From: DASPHG01 sp963849605 | GTDB taxonomy: Bacteria; Actinomycetota; Thermoleophilia; Solirubrobacterales; Thermoleophilaceae | Reading direction: 5' to 3' | Length of the DNA: 64,000 nucleotides | Assembly (NCBI GenBank): GCA_963849605.1 | Contig: CAWKHX010000002.1 | Span: 620,001 to 684,000 of the forward strand | Shown here: positions 16,710 through 25,913 of the stretch, one piece after another | Layout of the letters: each line of letters begins with the position of its first letter | How positions within the stretch are numbered: position 1 is the stretch's first letter | The notes under the pieces: model-generated | Told to the model about the DNA's origin: nothing | Seen by the model: only the letters and a program-made list of their open reading frames with translations | Database searches by the model: none | Translations under genes and position numbers: made by a program

Positions 16710-17468
16710 GTGACCGGCACCGCGCGGGCGCACGCGCTCCTGAACGACGACCTGCGCGCCGACGCGGCGTCGGGCCCGAATGGCTACATCGACCTGCTTC
16801 CGCCCGAGGGGCTTCCCTCCACCGGCCTGACCCAGAACCTGATGCTGTCGCGAGCCGTCCCCGAGATCTACGAGCGCTGGTGGCGGCCCGCCCTGGGCCG
16901 CGTCGCCAAGGGCGTGTTCGGGCCGGGCATGGCGGAGGAGCGCAGGATCGCCCGCCTGCTCCTCGGGCTCGTGCCCGGCGACGGCGTACTCGACATCGCC
17001 TGCGGCACCGGCAACTTCACGCGCGACTTCGCACGTGTCGTCGGGCCCACGGGCCTCGTGGTCGGCCTCGACGCGTCGACGACGATGCTGGGTCGCGCGC
17101 TCGAGGACACCGGCGGGATGGAGCAGGTTGCATACGTGCGTGGCGATGCGCAGGACCTTCCCTTCCGGGACGAGAGCTTCGACGCGGTGTGCTGCTTCGC
17201 CGCCCTGCACCTGTTCGCCGAACCGATGCAGGCGCTCGACTCGATCGAGCGGGTGCTCACCCCCGGCGGGCGCGTCGCGATCTTCACTTCGTGCCGCAAC
17301 CGATCCGCGCCCGTGCGCACGTGGGAGTCGCTGCTCGCGCGGCCGAGCGGGATGCGGCTCTTCGAGCACGACGAGGTCGTCGACGCGCTGGAGCAGCGCA
17401 GCTTCACGCAGATCCGCCAGCGCGTGGCGGGCCTGACCCAGTTCGTCGGCGGCCGGCTGCCGGACTAG
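16710..17468 (+). CDS. Class I SAM-dependent methyltransferase
   Basis: 252 residues from GTG 16710, one base after the previous stop. SAM-binding motif I is VLDIACGTGNFTRDFA, followed by GLDASTTML (motif II), a GDAQDLPFRDESFDAVCCFAALHLF block (motif III-IV) and LTPGGRVAIFT, as in UbiE/Methyltransf_11 enzymes. The N-terminal 50 residues include LLNDDLRADAASGPNGYIDLLPPEG, seen in some Trm112-like/small-molecule methyltransferase fusions. The acceptor is unknown. The 3' end overlaps the convergent acyl-CoA dehydrogenase by four bases. Confidence 0.82.
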   Translation: MTGTARAHALLNDDLRADAASGPNGYIDLLPPEGLPSTGLTQNLMLSRAVPEIYERWWRPALGRVAKGVFGPGMAEERRIARLLLGLVPGDGVLDIACGTGNFTRDFARVVGPTGLVVGLDASTTMLGRALEDTGGMEQVAYVRGDAQDLPFRDESFDAVCCFAALHLFAEPMQALDSIERVLTPGGRVAIFTSCRNRSAPVRTWESLLARPSGMRLFEHDEVVDALEQRSFTQIRQRVAGLTQFVGGRLPD

Positions 17469-18478
17469 GCCGGCGCGGCTGCGCGAGCCATGCTCAGCTC
17501 CGCGACCCGGTCGCGGTGCCGGCGGGCGGTGCCGAAGAGGTGGCCGTCAGTCTTCGCCCGCTTGAGGAAGAAGTGGAGGTCGTGCTCCCAGGTGAAGCCG
17601 ATCCCGCCGTGGACCTGGAGCGAGGACGCGCTCACGCGCCAGCCGGCGTCCGATGCGTAGGCCTTCGCGGCCGAGGCCGCAAGCGACAGCTCCTCCGGCT
17701 CGGAGTCGGCGGCGTACGCGGCGAAGTAGGTCAACGCGCGGGCCGACTCGACCTCCATCAGCATCTGTGCGCAGCGGTGCGACACCGCTTGGTACGCGCC
17801 GACCGGGCGGTCGAACTGCTTGCGCTCCTTCGCGTAATCGACGGCCATTTCCATCGTGCGCTGGGCGACGCCCGTGAGCTCGGACGCAAGCGCGGTCGCC
17901 ACGCGGTCGAGGCCTCCCTGCACGTCCCCCTCGAGCGACTCGCCGCCGTCGGCCGAGACGCTGGCGAACTTTCGCGTCGAGTCGATCGTGTCGACCTTCT
18001 CGACCTCCGCCGCCGATCGCTCCACGACGGTGGCGCTGTCGCCGTCGACGAGCACGATGAGCGCCGCGTCCTCCGCGTCGGGCACGAGCGGCGCGCGGCC
18101 GTCCCCCCGCTCGCCGAGGGCCGCGGGCTGCTCGCCGGTTGCGATCCCGGGCAGCCAGCGCGCCTTCTGCTCGTCGCTGCCGGCATGCTGGATCACGAGG
18201 CCGGCAGCCGCGTTCGACAAGAACGGCGACGGCGCGAGCGCGTAGCCGATCTCCTCCATCAGGATCGCGAGCTCGACGACCCCGAGTCCCTGGCCCTGGT
18301 ACTCCTCGTCGACGAAGATGCCGGTCCAGCCGAGCTCGCGCATCTCGTTCCAGATCGCGTCGTCGTACTCCCCCGCCTCCGCCAGCTCGCGGAGCTTCTC
18401 GGACTTGTAGCGCGCAGCCAGGAACTCCTTGGCGGTGCTCTTGATCGAGCGCTGGTCGTCTGTGAAGTCGAAGTTCAT
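17465..18478 (-). CDS. Acyl-CoA dehydrogenase (short, FadE-type)
   Basis: 337 residues from ATG 18478, which overlaps the upstream TGA (ATGA). N-terminal FDFTDDQRSIKSTAKEFLA and the C-terminal QVHGGIGFTWEHDLHFFLKRAK block are typical, but the middle domain is about 40 residues shorter than in ordinary acyl-CoA dehydrogenases. Short FadE-type proteins of this form often act as one half of an alpha2-beta2 enzyme with a neighbouring partner, here probably 18475-19614. The substrate is unknown. Confidence 0.86.
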   Translation of the reverse strand: MNFDFTDDQRSIKSTAKEFLAARYKSEKLRELAEAGEYDDAIWNEMRELGWTGIFVDEEYQGQGLGVVELAILMEEIGYALAPSPFLSNAAAGLVIQHAGSDEQKARWLPGIATGEQPAALGERGDGRAPLVPDAEDAALIVLVDGDSATVVERSAAEVEKVDTIDSTRKFASVSADGGESLEGDVQGGLDRVATALASELTGVAQRTMEMAVDYAKERKQFDRPVGAYQAVSHRCAQMLMEVESARALTYFAAYAADSEPEELSLAASAAKAYASDAGWRVSASSLQVHGGIGFTWEHDLHFFLKRAKTDGHLFGTARRHRDRVAELSMARAAAPA

Positions 18479-19614
18479 CGCAGCTTGGGTAGACCCAGAA
18501 CCCGCTCGGCGACGATGTTCTTGAGAATCTCGGTCGTGCCGCCCTCGATCGAGTTCGCGCGGGCGCGCAGGAAGCGGTAGGTCCACGCCTCGTCGATCAG
18601 CGGCGCCTCGGCGCCCCGAATCTCCATCGCCGCCTCAGTGAGCGACTGGTTGATGTCGGACCAGGCCCACTTGCCGAGCGACCCCTCGGGCCCCGGCTGG
18701 CCGGTCTTCATGATCCCGGTGAGGCCGCGGTAGGCGTTGATCCGAAGCGCCTCGACCTCCATGTGGAGCTGCGCGAGGCGCTGGCGCGTGACCGGGTCCT
18801 CGTCCACGCCGTACTCGCGGGCCAGCTCGATCAGGTCGTTCAGGTCGCGCCGGACCTGAGCCATCGCGCCGAACGCAAGCCCCGAGCGCTCGTTCATCAG
18901 CGTCGTGATCGCGACCATCCAGCCGTTCCCGACCCCGCCGATGACGTTCTCGTCGGGAATGCGCGCCTCCTCCAGGAAGAGCTCGTTGAACTCGGCCTGG
19001 CCGGTGATCTGGCGCAGCGGGCGCACCTGCACCGCCTCCTGCTCCATGTCCATCAGGAAGTAGGTGAGCCCCTTGTGCTTGGGCACGTCGGGGTCGGTGC
19101 GCGCCACGAGCATGCACCACTTGGAGTGGTGCGCGAACGTCGTCCAGACCTTCTGGCCGGTGACGACCCAGTCGCCGTTGTCCTTGACCGCCTTCGTCTT
19201 GAGCGACGCCAGGTCGGACCCGGACTCGGGCTCCGAGAACCCCTGGCACCAGATCTCCTCGCCCGAGAGGATCGGCTGGATGAAGCGCTCCTTCTGTTCC
19301 TCGGTCCCGTGCCCGATGACGGTCGGGCCGCCCATCGCCAGGCCGAGCACGTTCGCGGGCGAGGGCGCCCGCGCGCGCACCATCTCGGCGCTGTAGATCG
19401 CCTGCTCGATCAGCGAGGCGCCGCGGCCCCCGTACTCCTTGGGCCACGACACGCCGGCCCAGCCCGCCTCGTGCAGCTTGGTCTGCCACTCGCGGCGGAA
19501 GGCGAACGCCTCCTCCTCGTCCCCCTTCGGCTCCTCGCCGGGATGGTTCTCCTCGAGCCACGTGCGCAGCTCGTCGCGGAAGGCCTCTTCCTCGGGTGAG
19601 AGAGTGAGATCCAT
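18475..19614 (-). CDS. Acyl-CoA dehydrogenase
   Basis: 379 residues. Contains WCQGFSEPESGSDLASLKTKA (flavin/substrate motif), WVVTGQKVWTTFAHHSKW, and C-terminal RARANSIEGGTTEILKNIVAERVLGLPK with the EGGTTEI motif. Middle gene of three coupled acyl-CoA dehydrogenases: ATG shares one base with the upstream TGA, and its own stop overlaps the next ATG. Likely the catalytic partner of 17465-18478 in a heteromeric enzyme for a bulky or long acyl-CoA (inference from layout). Confidence 0.9.
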   Translation of the reverse strand: MDLTLSPEEEAFRDELRTWLEENHPGEEPKGDEEEAFAFRREWQTKLHEAGWAGVSWPKEYGGRGASLIEQAIYSAEMVRARAPSPANVLGLAMGGPTVIGHGTEEQKERFIQPILSGEEIWCQGFSEPESGSDLASLKTKAVKDNGDWVVTGQKVWTTFAHHSKWCMLVARTDPDVPKHKGLTYFLMDMEQEAVQVRPLRQITGQAEFNELFLEEARIPDENVIGGVGNGWMVAITTLMNERSGLAFGAMAQVRRDLNDLIELAREYGVDEDPVTRQRLAQLHMEVEALRINAYRGLTGIMKTGQPGPEGSLGKWAWSDINQSLTEAAMEIRGAEAPLIDEAWTYRFLRARANSIEGGTTEILKNIVAERVLGLPKLR

Positions 19615-20795
19615 CAGTAAGACTTCGGCAGCCCGAGCGAGTGCTCGGCCACGTAGTTGAGGATCATCTCACGGGAGACCGGTGCGGTGCGCGCTATCCG
19701 CACGCCCCACCACAGCTGCGCCACGCCGTACTCGAGCGCGAAGCCATTGCCGCCGTGGGTCTGGATCGCCTGGTCCACGCACTTGATGCCGGCCTCGGCC
19801 GCGGCGTACTTCGCCATGTTCGACGCCTCGCCCGCTCCCTTCGCGCCGGCGTCGTAGAGCGCCGCCGCCTTCTGCGCCATCAGCCGCGCGAGCTCGAGCT
19901 CGATCTTCGCCTCGGCCAGCGGGTGCGCGACGCCCTGGTGCGTACCGATCGGCGCCGACCAGACAGTACGCTCGCGCGCGTACTGCGACGCCTTGTCGAG
20001 CGCGTAGCGGCCGAGCCCCAGCGCGAGCGACGCGCCCATGATGCGCTCGGGGTTGAGCCCGTCGAAGATCGCACCGAGGCCGCCGTTGTACCCGCCGATC
20101 AGCCGGTCCTCGTCGAGCTCGACCTTGTCGAAGAAGAGTGTCCACTGCTTGTCCGCACCCTGGTTGACCATCGGGATCTCCTGGCGCGTGAACCCGGGCG
20201 CGTCCACGTCGACGATGCAGAACGACGGCAGGCCAAGCTCGCCACCCGAGAGCCGCCCGCGCGCGACGACCGCGACGTAGTCCGCGTCCTCGACTCCGGA
20301 GATGAAGACCTTCTGGCCGCTCAGCAGGAACTTGCCGTTCTCGCGCGTGAGCGTGGTCGAGATGTTGTGCGAGTTCGTCCCCGCGTCGGGCTCGGTGATC
20401 GCGAACGCGACCTTCGTCGTCCCGGCGGCGATCGGGCGGACGAACTTCTCCTTCTGCTCGTCGGTGCCGTGCCTGGCGATGATCGAGCCGACGATCGCCG
20501 GCGACACGACGATCAGCAGCAGGGGCGTCCCGTTGGCGGCGAGCTCCTCACCGACCGCGAAGAGGCCCGACATGCCGAGCCCTCCGCCACCCCACTCCTC
20601 GGGCAGGTTGACGCCGAGGTAGCCGCGGCTCGCTAGCGCGTCCCACAGATCGGTCGGCGGCTCGCCCGCGAGCGCGCGCTCACGGATGTACTCGGGACCG
20701 AACCCCGACGCGATCCCGCGCACCGCCTCCCGCAGCATCTGCTCCTCGTGGGTCGGCTGGAGATCGAGCCTGACCGGCGCTTGCACCGTCGCCAT
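19614..20795 (-). CDS. Acyl-CoA dehydrogenase
   Basis: 393 residues, full length. FAITEPDAGTNSHNISTTL is the flavin/substrate motif; GQKVFISGVEDADY and the C-terminal IQTHGGNGFALEYGVAQLWWGVRI block complete the fold. First gene of the trio with 18475 and 17465. Starts at ATG 20795 with TAGGAT nine bases upstream, the TAG being the stop codon of the GGDEF-EAL gene. It could act alone or with the downstream partners. Confidence 0.9.
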   Translation of the reverse strand: MATVQAPVRLDLQPTHEEQMLREAVRGIASGFGPEYIRERALAGEPPTDLWDALASRGYLGVNLPEEWGGGGLGMSGLFAVGEELAANGTPLLLIVVSPAIVGSIIARHGTDEQKEKFVRPIAAGTTKVAFAITEPDAGTNSHNISTTLTRENGKFLLSGQKVFISGVEDADYVAVVARGRLSGGELGLPSFCIVDVDAPGFTRQEIPMVNQGADKQWTLFFDKVELDEDRLIGGYNGGLGAIFDGLNPERIMGASLALGLGRYALDKASQYARERTVWSAPIGTHQGVAHPLAEAKIELELARLMAQKAAALYDAGAKGAGEASNMAKYAAAEAGIKCVDQAIQTHGGNGFALEYGVAQLWWGVRIARTAPVSREMILNYVAEHSLGLPKSY

Positions 20796-20804
20796 GAGGC
20801 GGCG

Positions 20805-20810
20805 ATCCTA
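20805..20810 (-). promoter_or_regulatory. -10 element of the acyl-CoA dehydrogenase trio, sharing an upstream TAG stop
   Basis: TAGGAT, nine bases before ATG 20795. TAG (20810-20808) is the stop codon of the REC-GGDEF-EAL gene. Confidence 0.45.
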
Positions 20811-22484
20811 TAGCGGCAAGAGCACGGGGCCTTCGGACGGCCGGGCATACAGGAACCCCTGTCCGTACTTGCACCCGAGCGCCATCAGCTGCTGCGCGTC
20901 CTCGGGTAGCTCGATCCCCTCGGCGACGACGGTCAGCTCGAGCGTCTCCGCGAGCGCCATCACCGTCGCCACCACGCGCTGCTTGCGCGCCTCCGTCGCC
21001 ACCCCGTCGACCAGCGAGCGGTCGATCTTCAGCTTGTCGATCGGGAACCGCTCGAGATAGCCGAGCGACGCGTAGCCGACGCCGAAGTCGTCGATGGCGA
21101 TGCCGACGCCCAGTGCCTTGAGCCGTTTGAGCACGCTGCCCGCGCGGGCGCCGTTCGACACGACCGCGCCCTCCGTCACCTCGAGGCAGAGCCGGCGGGG
21201 GTCGATGCCGGTTTCGGCGAGCGCGCCGGCGGTCGCGTCCACGATGTCGCCCCGCGCCAGCTGCCGCGGCGAAAGGTTCACCGCGATCTCGACGTCGTCG
21301 TCGAGCGCCCCGGCCGCGCGCCATCTCGCGTAGTCGCGGCACGCCTCCCCCAGGACCCAGCGCCCGAGGGCGTGGATCATCCCCGTGTCCTCCGCGATGC
21401 GGATGAACTCGCCGGCCGCGACGAGACCGCGGTCGGGATGCTGCCATCGGGCGAGCGCCTCGAGGCCGGTCATGCGGCCGGTGGCCATCTCGACCTGCGG
21501 CTGGTACGCGACGCGCAGCTGGCGACCCTCGATCGCCGCGCGCAGCTCGCCCTCGAGCTCCCGCCGCTGCGCGGTGCGCGCGCGGAGCGACTGGCCGAAC
21601 ACCTCGTAGCACGCGCCGCCGCGCTCCTTCGCCTTGTACATCGCCAGGTCGGCGTCGTGGATGAGCCTGTCGGGGTCCGCGTCGCGCTCGAACGTGAATG
21701 CGATCCCGATGCTGCATGTCAGCGAGACCGCCCGCTCGCCGAGCGCGAACGGCGCGTTGAGCGCCTGCGTGATTCGCTGTGCGAGCCGCGTCGCGTCGTG
21801 GCGGCTGTCGAGCGTCGCGCCGAGGACGGTGAACTCGTCTCCGCCGAAGCGCGACACGGTGTCGCCCGCCCGCATCACGTGGCGGACGCGGTCGGCGACC
21901 TCGACCAGCAGGTGGTCGCCCCCCGCGTGCCCGAGGCTGTCGTTCACCTGCTTGAACCCGTCGAGGTCGACGAAGAGCACGCCGATGCCGGATGTGGTCC
22001 TGCCGATACCCGACAGCGCCTGGAGGCAGCGGTCGCGGAAGAGCGTCCGGTTCGGCAGCGCGGTGAGCGGGTCGTGCAGCGCCTCGTGCGCGAGCTGCGC
22101 CCGCTTCCGCTCCATCGCGTAGAGGACCGAGCGCCGCAGGATCTCGGGCTCGATGTCGCCCTTGTAGAGGTAGTCCTGCACGCCCGCCTGCATCGCCTCG
22201 ACCGCGATCCCGCCGTGGTCCACGCCGGTGAGGACCACGATCGGGCACTCGGGCGCGACAACGCGGATCGCATCCACCGCCTCCAGCCGGTCGGTGCCAG
22301 GGAGCAGCAGGTCCAGCAGGATGCAGCTGTAGCGGCCTCCCTGCTGAATCGCGGCAACTGCGTCGCCGAGAGTGGCGGCGCGCTCGGGCGCGAAGTCGGT
22401 GCCGAGCATGCGCTCGATCAGCTCGGCGTAGCGCTGGTTGTCCTCGACGACGAGGATCGGTACGGGATCCGTCCCTGGGCTCAT
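20808..22484 (-). CDS. Response regulator with GGDEF and EAL domains
   Basis: 558 residues from ATG 22484, chosen because GGAGGAG lies four bases upstream. Receiver domain 1-125 with phospho-acceptor D58 (CILLDLL) and K108; GGDEF domain ~140-300 with intact GGDEF 214-218 and an RxxD inhibitory site (RAGD 205-208); EAL domain ~315-555 with EALARWQHP, NLSPRQL, EVTEG and IDDFGVGYASL. Both cyclic-di-GMP synthase and phosphodiesterase motifs look intact, so it could be bifunctional and switched by phosphorylation. No histidine kinase is encoded beside it. Confidence 0.92.
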   Translation of the reverse strand: MSPGTDPVPILVVEDNQRYAELIERMLGTDFAPERAATLGDAVAAIQQGGRYSCILLDLLLPGTDRLEAVDAIRVVAPECPIVVLTGVDHGGIAVEAMQAGVQDYLYKGDIEPEILRRSVLYAMERKRAQLAHEALHDPLTALPNRTLFRDRCLQALSGIGRTTSGIGVLFVDLDGFKQVNDSLGHAGGDHLLVEVADRVRHVMRAGDTVSRFGGDEFTVLGATLDSRHDATRLAQRITQALNAPFALGERAVSLTCSIGIAFTFERDADPDRLIHDADLAMYKAKERGGACYEVFGQSLRARTAQRRELEGELRAAIEGRQLRVAYQPQVEMATGRMTGLEALARWQHPDRGLVAAGEFIRIAEDTGMIHALGRWVLGEACRDYARWRAAGALDDDVEIAVNLSPRQLARGDIVDATAGALAETGIDPRRLCLEVTEGAVVSNGARAGSVLKRLKALGVGIAIDDFGVGYASLGYLERFPIDKLKIDRSLVDGVATEARKQRVVATVMALAETLELTVVAEGIELPEDAQQLMALGCKYGQGFLYARPSEGPVLLPL

Positions 22485-22567
22485 GTCTCCTCCGTGAGTC
22501 CGAGTTCCCAGATATGTCCACAGCACACTCGCCTACTCGACGGATGTACTAGTGCGAAGATCACAAC

Positions 22568-23578
22568 GTGCGGACGGGTCTCTTTCTTGCGTACTGGCCG
22601 TGGTTCTCGTTCGACGAGCAGATCGAGCTGGCGCGGCTGGCCGACGAGCTGCGCCTCGACTCCGTCTGGGTGTCGGAGGCGTGGGGACAGGACGTGGCGA
22701 CCGTCCTCGGGCACCTGAGCGCGGTCACCGAGCACGTCGACCTCGGCTCCGGCCTGTTCCAGATCCCGGGCCGCAGCCCGGCCATGACCGCGATGACGGC
22801 GGCGACGCTCGACGTGATCTCAGGTGGGCGCTTCCGCCTGGGGCTCGGAGTGTCCGGTCCCCAGGTGAGCGAGGGCTGGCACGGCGTGGACTTCTCGCGC
22901 CCGGTCGCACGCACGCGCGAATATGTGGAAATAGTCCGGCGTGCGCTCGCGCGGGAGGAGCCGCTCCAGTACGACGGCCGCGAGTTCCAGCTCCCGATCG
23001 ACGGGGGCACCGGGCTCGGGAAGCCGCTCAAGCTGCTGGCGAAGCCCGTGCAGGACCCGATCCCGATCTACCTCGGCGCCGTCGGCCCGAAGGCGGTAGA
23101 GCAGACCGCCGAGATCGCCGACGGCTGGCTGCCGTTCGGCTTCGACCCAACGCGGGCGGATGAGCTGCTCGCCCCGATCCGGGCATCGGGGCGCGCGATC
23201 GACGTCGCCCCTGTCGTGATGATCTCCGTCGACGACGACCGCGCGCGGGCGCGTGACCTAGCGCGGCCGTGGCTCACGATCTACATGGGCGGCATGGGCG
23301 CGAAGGGGAAGAACTTCTACGTCGACGCCGCCGAGCGGGCCGGGTTCGGCGACTCGGCGCGAGAGGTCCAGCGCCTGTTCATCGAGGGCGACCGCGCCGG
23401 CGCAGCCGCCGCGCTCAGCGACGAGCTGATCGAGTCGAACGCCGTCTGCACCGACCTGGCCGGGCTGCCGGCGCGGATCGCGGAGTTCGCCGACGCGGGC
23501 GTGGACACGCTGCTCGCGATGCCGTTCGGCGACGACCGGCCGGCCATCGTGCGCGCGATCGCCGGCGCCGCCACGTAG
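22568..23578 (+). CDS. LLM-class (luciferase-like) F420-dependent oxidoreductase
   Basis: 336 residues from a GTG start. TIM-barrel luciferase-like pattern: VWVSEAWGQDVATVLGHLSAVTEHVDLGSGLFQIPGRSP, RFRLGLGVSGPQVSEGWHG, and PIYLGAVGPKAVEQTAEIADGW. Actinobacterial members mostly use F420; the cofactor is inferred, not seen. Long-chain or xenobiotic substrates are possible. Its TAG stop forms part of the promoter of the next gene. Confidence 0.85.
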   Translation: MRTGLFLAYWPWFSFDEQIELARLADELRLDSVWVSEAWGQDVATVLGHLSAVTEHVDLGSGLFQIPGRSPAMTAMTAATLDVISGGRFRLGLGVSGPQVSEGWHGVDFSRPVARTREYVEIVRRALAREEPLQYDGREFQLPIDGGTGLGKPLKLLAKPVQDPIPIYLGAVGPKAVEQTAEIADGWLPFGFDPTRADELLAPIRASGRAIDVAPVVMISVDDDRARARDLARPWLTIYMGGMGAKGKNFYVDAAERAGFGDSAREVQRLFIEGDRAGAAAALSDELIESNAVCTDLAGLPARIAEFADAGVDTLLAMPFGDDRPAIVRAIAGAAT

Positions 23579-23581
23579 CAT
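23576..23581 (+). promoter_or_regulatory. -10 element of the 90-residue protein, sharing the TAG stop of the LLM gene
   Basis: TAGCAT, seven bases, GTG 23589. The TAG is the LLM stop codon. Confidence 0.5.
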
Positions 23582-23588
23582 CCCCGCC

Positions 23589-23861
23589 GTGGCGACCCGC
23601 GAAGAGCTCGAGGCCCTCAGCTCGAAGGAGCTGCACGACCGCGCGTTCTCCGTGGCGAAGAGGCACCTGGACGTGGGCTTCTTCTGGAACCTGCTGAGGT
23701 CGCTGCCGGCGGCGGAGGCGGGGATCGGCGAGGAGGAGGAAGCCGAGCAGGACGTGATGACCCTGCGCGGCCGCCTCAACGACCTCACCAATTCGGGCGA
23801 GGGCGAACTTGCCGACGCGCTCCGCCCGCTCTACATCGAGTACCTGGAAAAACGCGGCTAG
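23589..23861 (+). CDS. Small helical acidic protein
   Basis: 90 residues, no cysteine, no membrane segment. Helical pattern: EELEALSSKELHDRAFSVAKRHLDVGFFWNLL, then an acidic GIGEEEEAEQDV turn and a C-terminal helix. Leaderless GTG. It is followed by a strong hairpin that ends this transcript. Not recognised; a protein-protein adaptor is possible but unsupported. Confidence 0.6.
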   Translation: MATREELEALSSKELHDRAFSVAKRHLDVGFFWNLLRSLPAAEAGIGEEEEAEQDVMTLRGRLNDLTNSGEGELADALRPLYIEYLEKRG

Positions 23862-23880
23862 CGGTCGCCGTTGCTGAATC

Positions 23881-23900
23881 GACCCCCCTGTAGGGGGGTC
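23881..23900. terminator. Hairpin between convergent genes
   Basis: GACCCCCC-TGTA-GGGGGGTC: eight-base-pair stem with a four-base loop, lying between the stops of two convergent genes (23861 and 23918). There is no T-tract on either side, so it is a GC-rich stem rather than a classical intrinsic terminator; symmetry allows it to serve both strands. Confidence 0.65.
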
Positions 23901-23917
23901 AAGTCAGCAGTCGCGAT

Positions 23918-25105
23918 CTACACCCTTTGGATCAGCGTCCCGGTCCCCAGGCCGCCGCCGCAGCACATCGTCACGAAGCCGACCTCCTTGTCGGAGCGCT
24001 CGAGCTCGTGCAGCAGCGTCGTGATCAGGCGGGCGCCGGTGGAGCCGAGCGGGTGCCCGAGCGCCATCGCGCCACCGTTCACGTTCACCCGGTCCATGTC
24101 CGGGTTGTGCACGCGGCGCCAGGCCGCGACCACGGGCGCGAACGCCTCGTTGATCTCGAACAGGTCGATGTCGTCCATCGTGATCCCGTTGCGCTCGAGG
24201 ATCTTCTTGGTGGCCGGAATCGGCCCCTCGAGCATCTTCACGGGGTCGCAGCCGACCGTCGTCTGGTCGACGATCCGCGCACGCGGCGTTAGCCCGAGCT
24301 CCTTCGCCTTCTCCGGCGTCGTGAGCAGCACGGCCGCCGCGCCGTCGGAGATCTGCGACGAGTTCCCGGCCGTGATGACGCCGTCCTCCTTGAAGACGGT
24401 CTTGAGCTGGCTGAGGACCTCGAGGTTCGTGTCCGGCCGGATCCCCTGGTCCGTCACGTACGTGTCCCCGTTCACCTGCATCGGGATCATCTCGCGCTCG
24501 AAGCGGCCCTCCTCGGTGGCCTGGTGCGCGAGCTGGTGCGAGCGGACGGCGAGCTCGTCGAGCTCGGGCCGCGGGGTCTCGTACTCCTCGGCGATCATCT
24601 CCGCGCCGATTCCCTGGCCCTTGATCGGGTAGCGCTCGAGGAGCTCCGGCGTGAAGGCGAAGCCGAAGTCCTCCTGGGTCTTCATGCTCGCGGCGAACGG
24701 CAGCTTGCCCATGTGCTCCACGCCGCCGCCGATGGCGACGTCGTGCACGCCTGAGGCGACCTGCGAGGCCGCGAGGTTCACCGCCTGCTGCGCCGAGCCG
24801 CACTGGAGGTCGATCGTCGTGGCCGACGTCTCGATCGGGAGACCCGCCTGGAGCCAGGCGTTCCGCCCGATGTGCAGGCCCTGCGGTCCGAACTGCATGA
24901 CGCAGCCCGCGATCACGTTCTCCACCTCGGCCGCATCGATGCCCGCGCGCTCTACGACCGCGCGGTAGGCAGCACCCAGCAGCTCGTTGGGGTGGGTGTC
25001 CTTGTAGTAGCCCTTCTCGAGATGGCCCCGCCCGATCGGCGTGCGGGCCGCCTCGACGATTACGACCTCACGTCCGGCCAGCCGGCCGTTGCCATTCATC
25101 GCCAT
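23918..25105 (-). CDS. Acetyl-CoA acetyltransferase / 3-ketoacyl-CoA thiolase
   Basis: 395 residues from ATG 25105, set by GGAGG eight bases upstream. Thiolase family: nucleophile C102 in DLQCGSAQQAVN, MALGHPLGSTGARL with the catalytic His, and CCGGGLGTG with the second Cys. EAARTPIGR at the N-terminus is standard. Cleaves 3-ketoacyl-CoA or condenses acetyl-CoA. Divergent from the 3-hydroxyacyl-CoA dehydrogenase at 25164, which would supply its substrate in beta-oxidation. Confidence 0.93.
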   Translation of the reverse strand: MAMNGNGRLAGREVVIVEAARTPIGRGHLEKGYYKDTHPNELLGAAYRAVVERAGIDAAEVENVIAGCVMQFGPQGLHIGRNAWLQAGLPIETSATTIDLQCGSAQQAVNLAASQVASGVHDVAIGGGVEHMGKLPFAASMKTQEDFGFAFTPELLERYPIKGQGIGAEMIAEEYETPRPELDELAVRSHQLAHQATEEGRFEREMIPMQVNGDTYVTDQGIRPDTNLEVLSQLKTVFKEDGVITAGNSSQISDGAAAVLLTTPEKAKELGLTPRARIVDQTTVGCDPVKMLEGPIPATKKILERNGITMDDIDLFEINEAFAPVVAAWRRVHNPDMDRVNVNGGAMALGHPLGSTGARLITTLLHELERSDKEVGFVTMCCGGGLGTGTLIQRV

Positions 25106-25163
25106 TTCAAGTTCCTCCGGCAGCAGTGTGGGTGGCGGTCGCGGGCATATGCTCCGCGCCCCT

Positions 25164-25913
25164 ATGCAGGAAAGGATAGGCATCGTCGGCAGTGGCGCCA
25201 TCGCCACCGGCATCGCGCGAGTCGCGACGGAGCACGGAGACGTGGTTCTCTGGGCGCGCTCCGAGGAGTCCGCGACCCGTGCGCGAGACAAGGTCGACGC
25301 CGACGTCTACACGGATCTGGACGCGCTTTCGGACCGCACGCTCGTGATCGAGGCGGTCGTCGAGGACCACGACGAAAAGGTCTCGCTCTACTCGCGCCTG
25401 CCGCTCGCCGACGACGCCGTGCTCGCGTCGACGACCTCGTCACTGTCGGTCGGCGAGCTCGCCAGGCAGAGCGGCCGGCCCGAGCGCTTCGGGGGCCTTC
25501 ACTTCTTCAACCCGGTGCACCGGATGGAGCTCGTCGAGCTCGCGTTCCCGCCCGAGGCCACCGACGACACCCGCGCACGGCTGCTGGCCTTCTGCGAGCA
25601 CCTCGACAAGACCGCGATCGAGGTCCCCGACGTCCCCGGGTTCGTCGTGAACCGGCTGCTATTCCCGTACCTGTTCAGCGCCGTGGCGATGGTCGAGCAG
25701 GGGATGTCGCCGGAGGCCGTGGACGAGTGCATGACGCTCGGCGCCGGGCATCCGATGGGACCGCTGGCGCTGCTCGACTTCGTCGGACTCGACGTGGCGG
25801 TCGCAATCGGTGAGTCGATCGGCGCGAGTGTGCCGGTGCGCGTGCGCGAGCTGGCGGACGCCGGGCGCCTGGGCAAGAAGTCAGGCGCCGGCTTCTACGA
25901 GTACGAGGGCTAG
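25164..25913 (+). CDS. 3-hydroxyacyl-CoA dehydrogenase
   Basis: 249 residues, shorter than the usual ~285; the N-terminal NAD domain is compact. IGIVGSGAIATGIA is the dinucleotide loop; GLHFFNPVHRMELVE holds the catalytic His, and VPGFVVNRLLFPYL with GAGHPMGPLALLDFVGLD forms the C-terminal domain. Oxidises 3-hydroxyacyl-CoA (3-hydroxybutyryl-CoA type) with NAD. The ATG is ten bases after TATGCT. The start inside the longer open frame was chosen because the Rossmann fold begins right after it. Confidence 0.9.
   Translation: MQERIGIVGSGAIATGIARVATEHGDVVLWARSEESATRARDKVDADVYTDLDALSDRTLVIEAVVEDHDEKVSLYSRLPLADDAVLASTTSSLSVGELARQSGRPERFGGLHFFNPVHRMELVELAFPPEATDDTRARLLAFCEHLDKTAIEVPDVPGFVVNRLLFPYLFSAVAMVEQGMSPEAVDECMTLGAGHPMGPLALLDFVGLDVAVAIGESIGASVPVRVRELADAGRLGKKSGAGFYEYEG

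Noticed and set aside
20680..22521. 613-residue antiparallel/alternate-frame ORF over the GGDEF-EAL gene, and many similar long ORFs
   Set aside because: GC-rich shadow frames: Arg/Ala/Pro-rich, no motifs, while the correct frame has intact domains.
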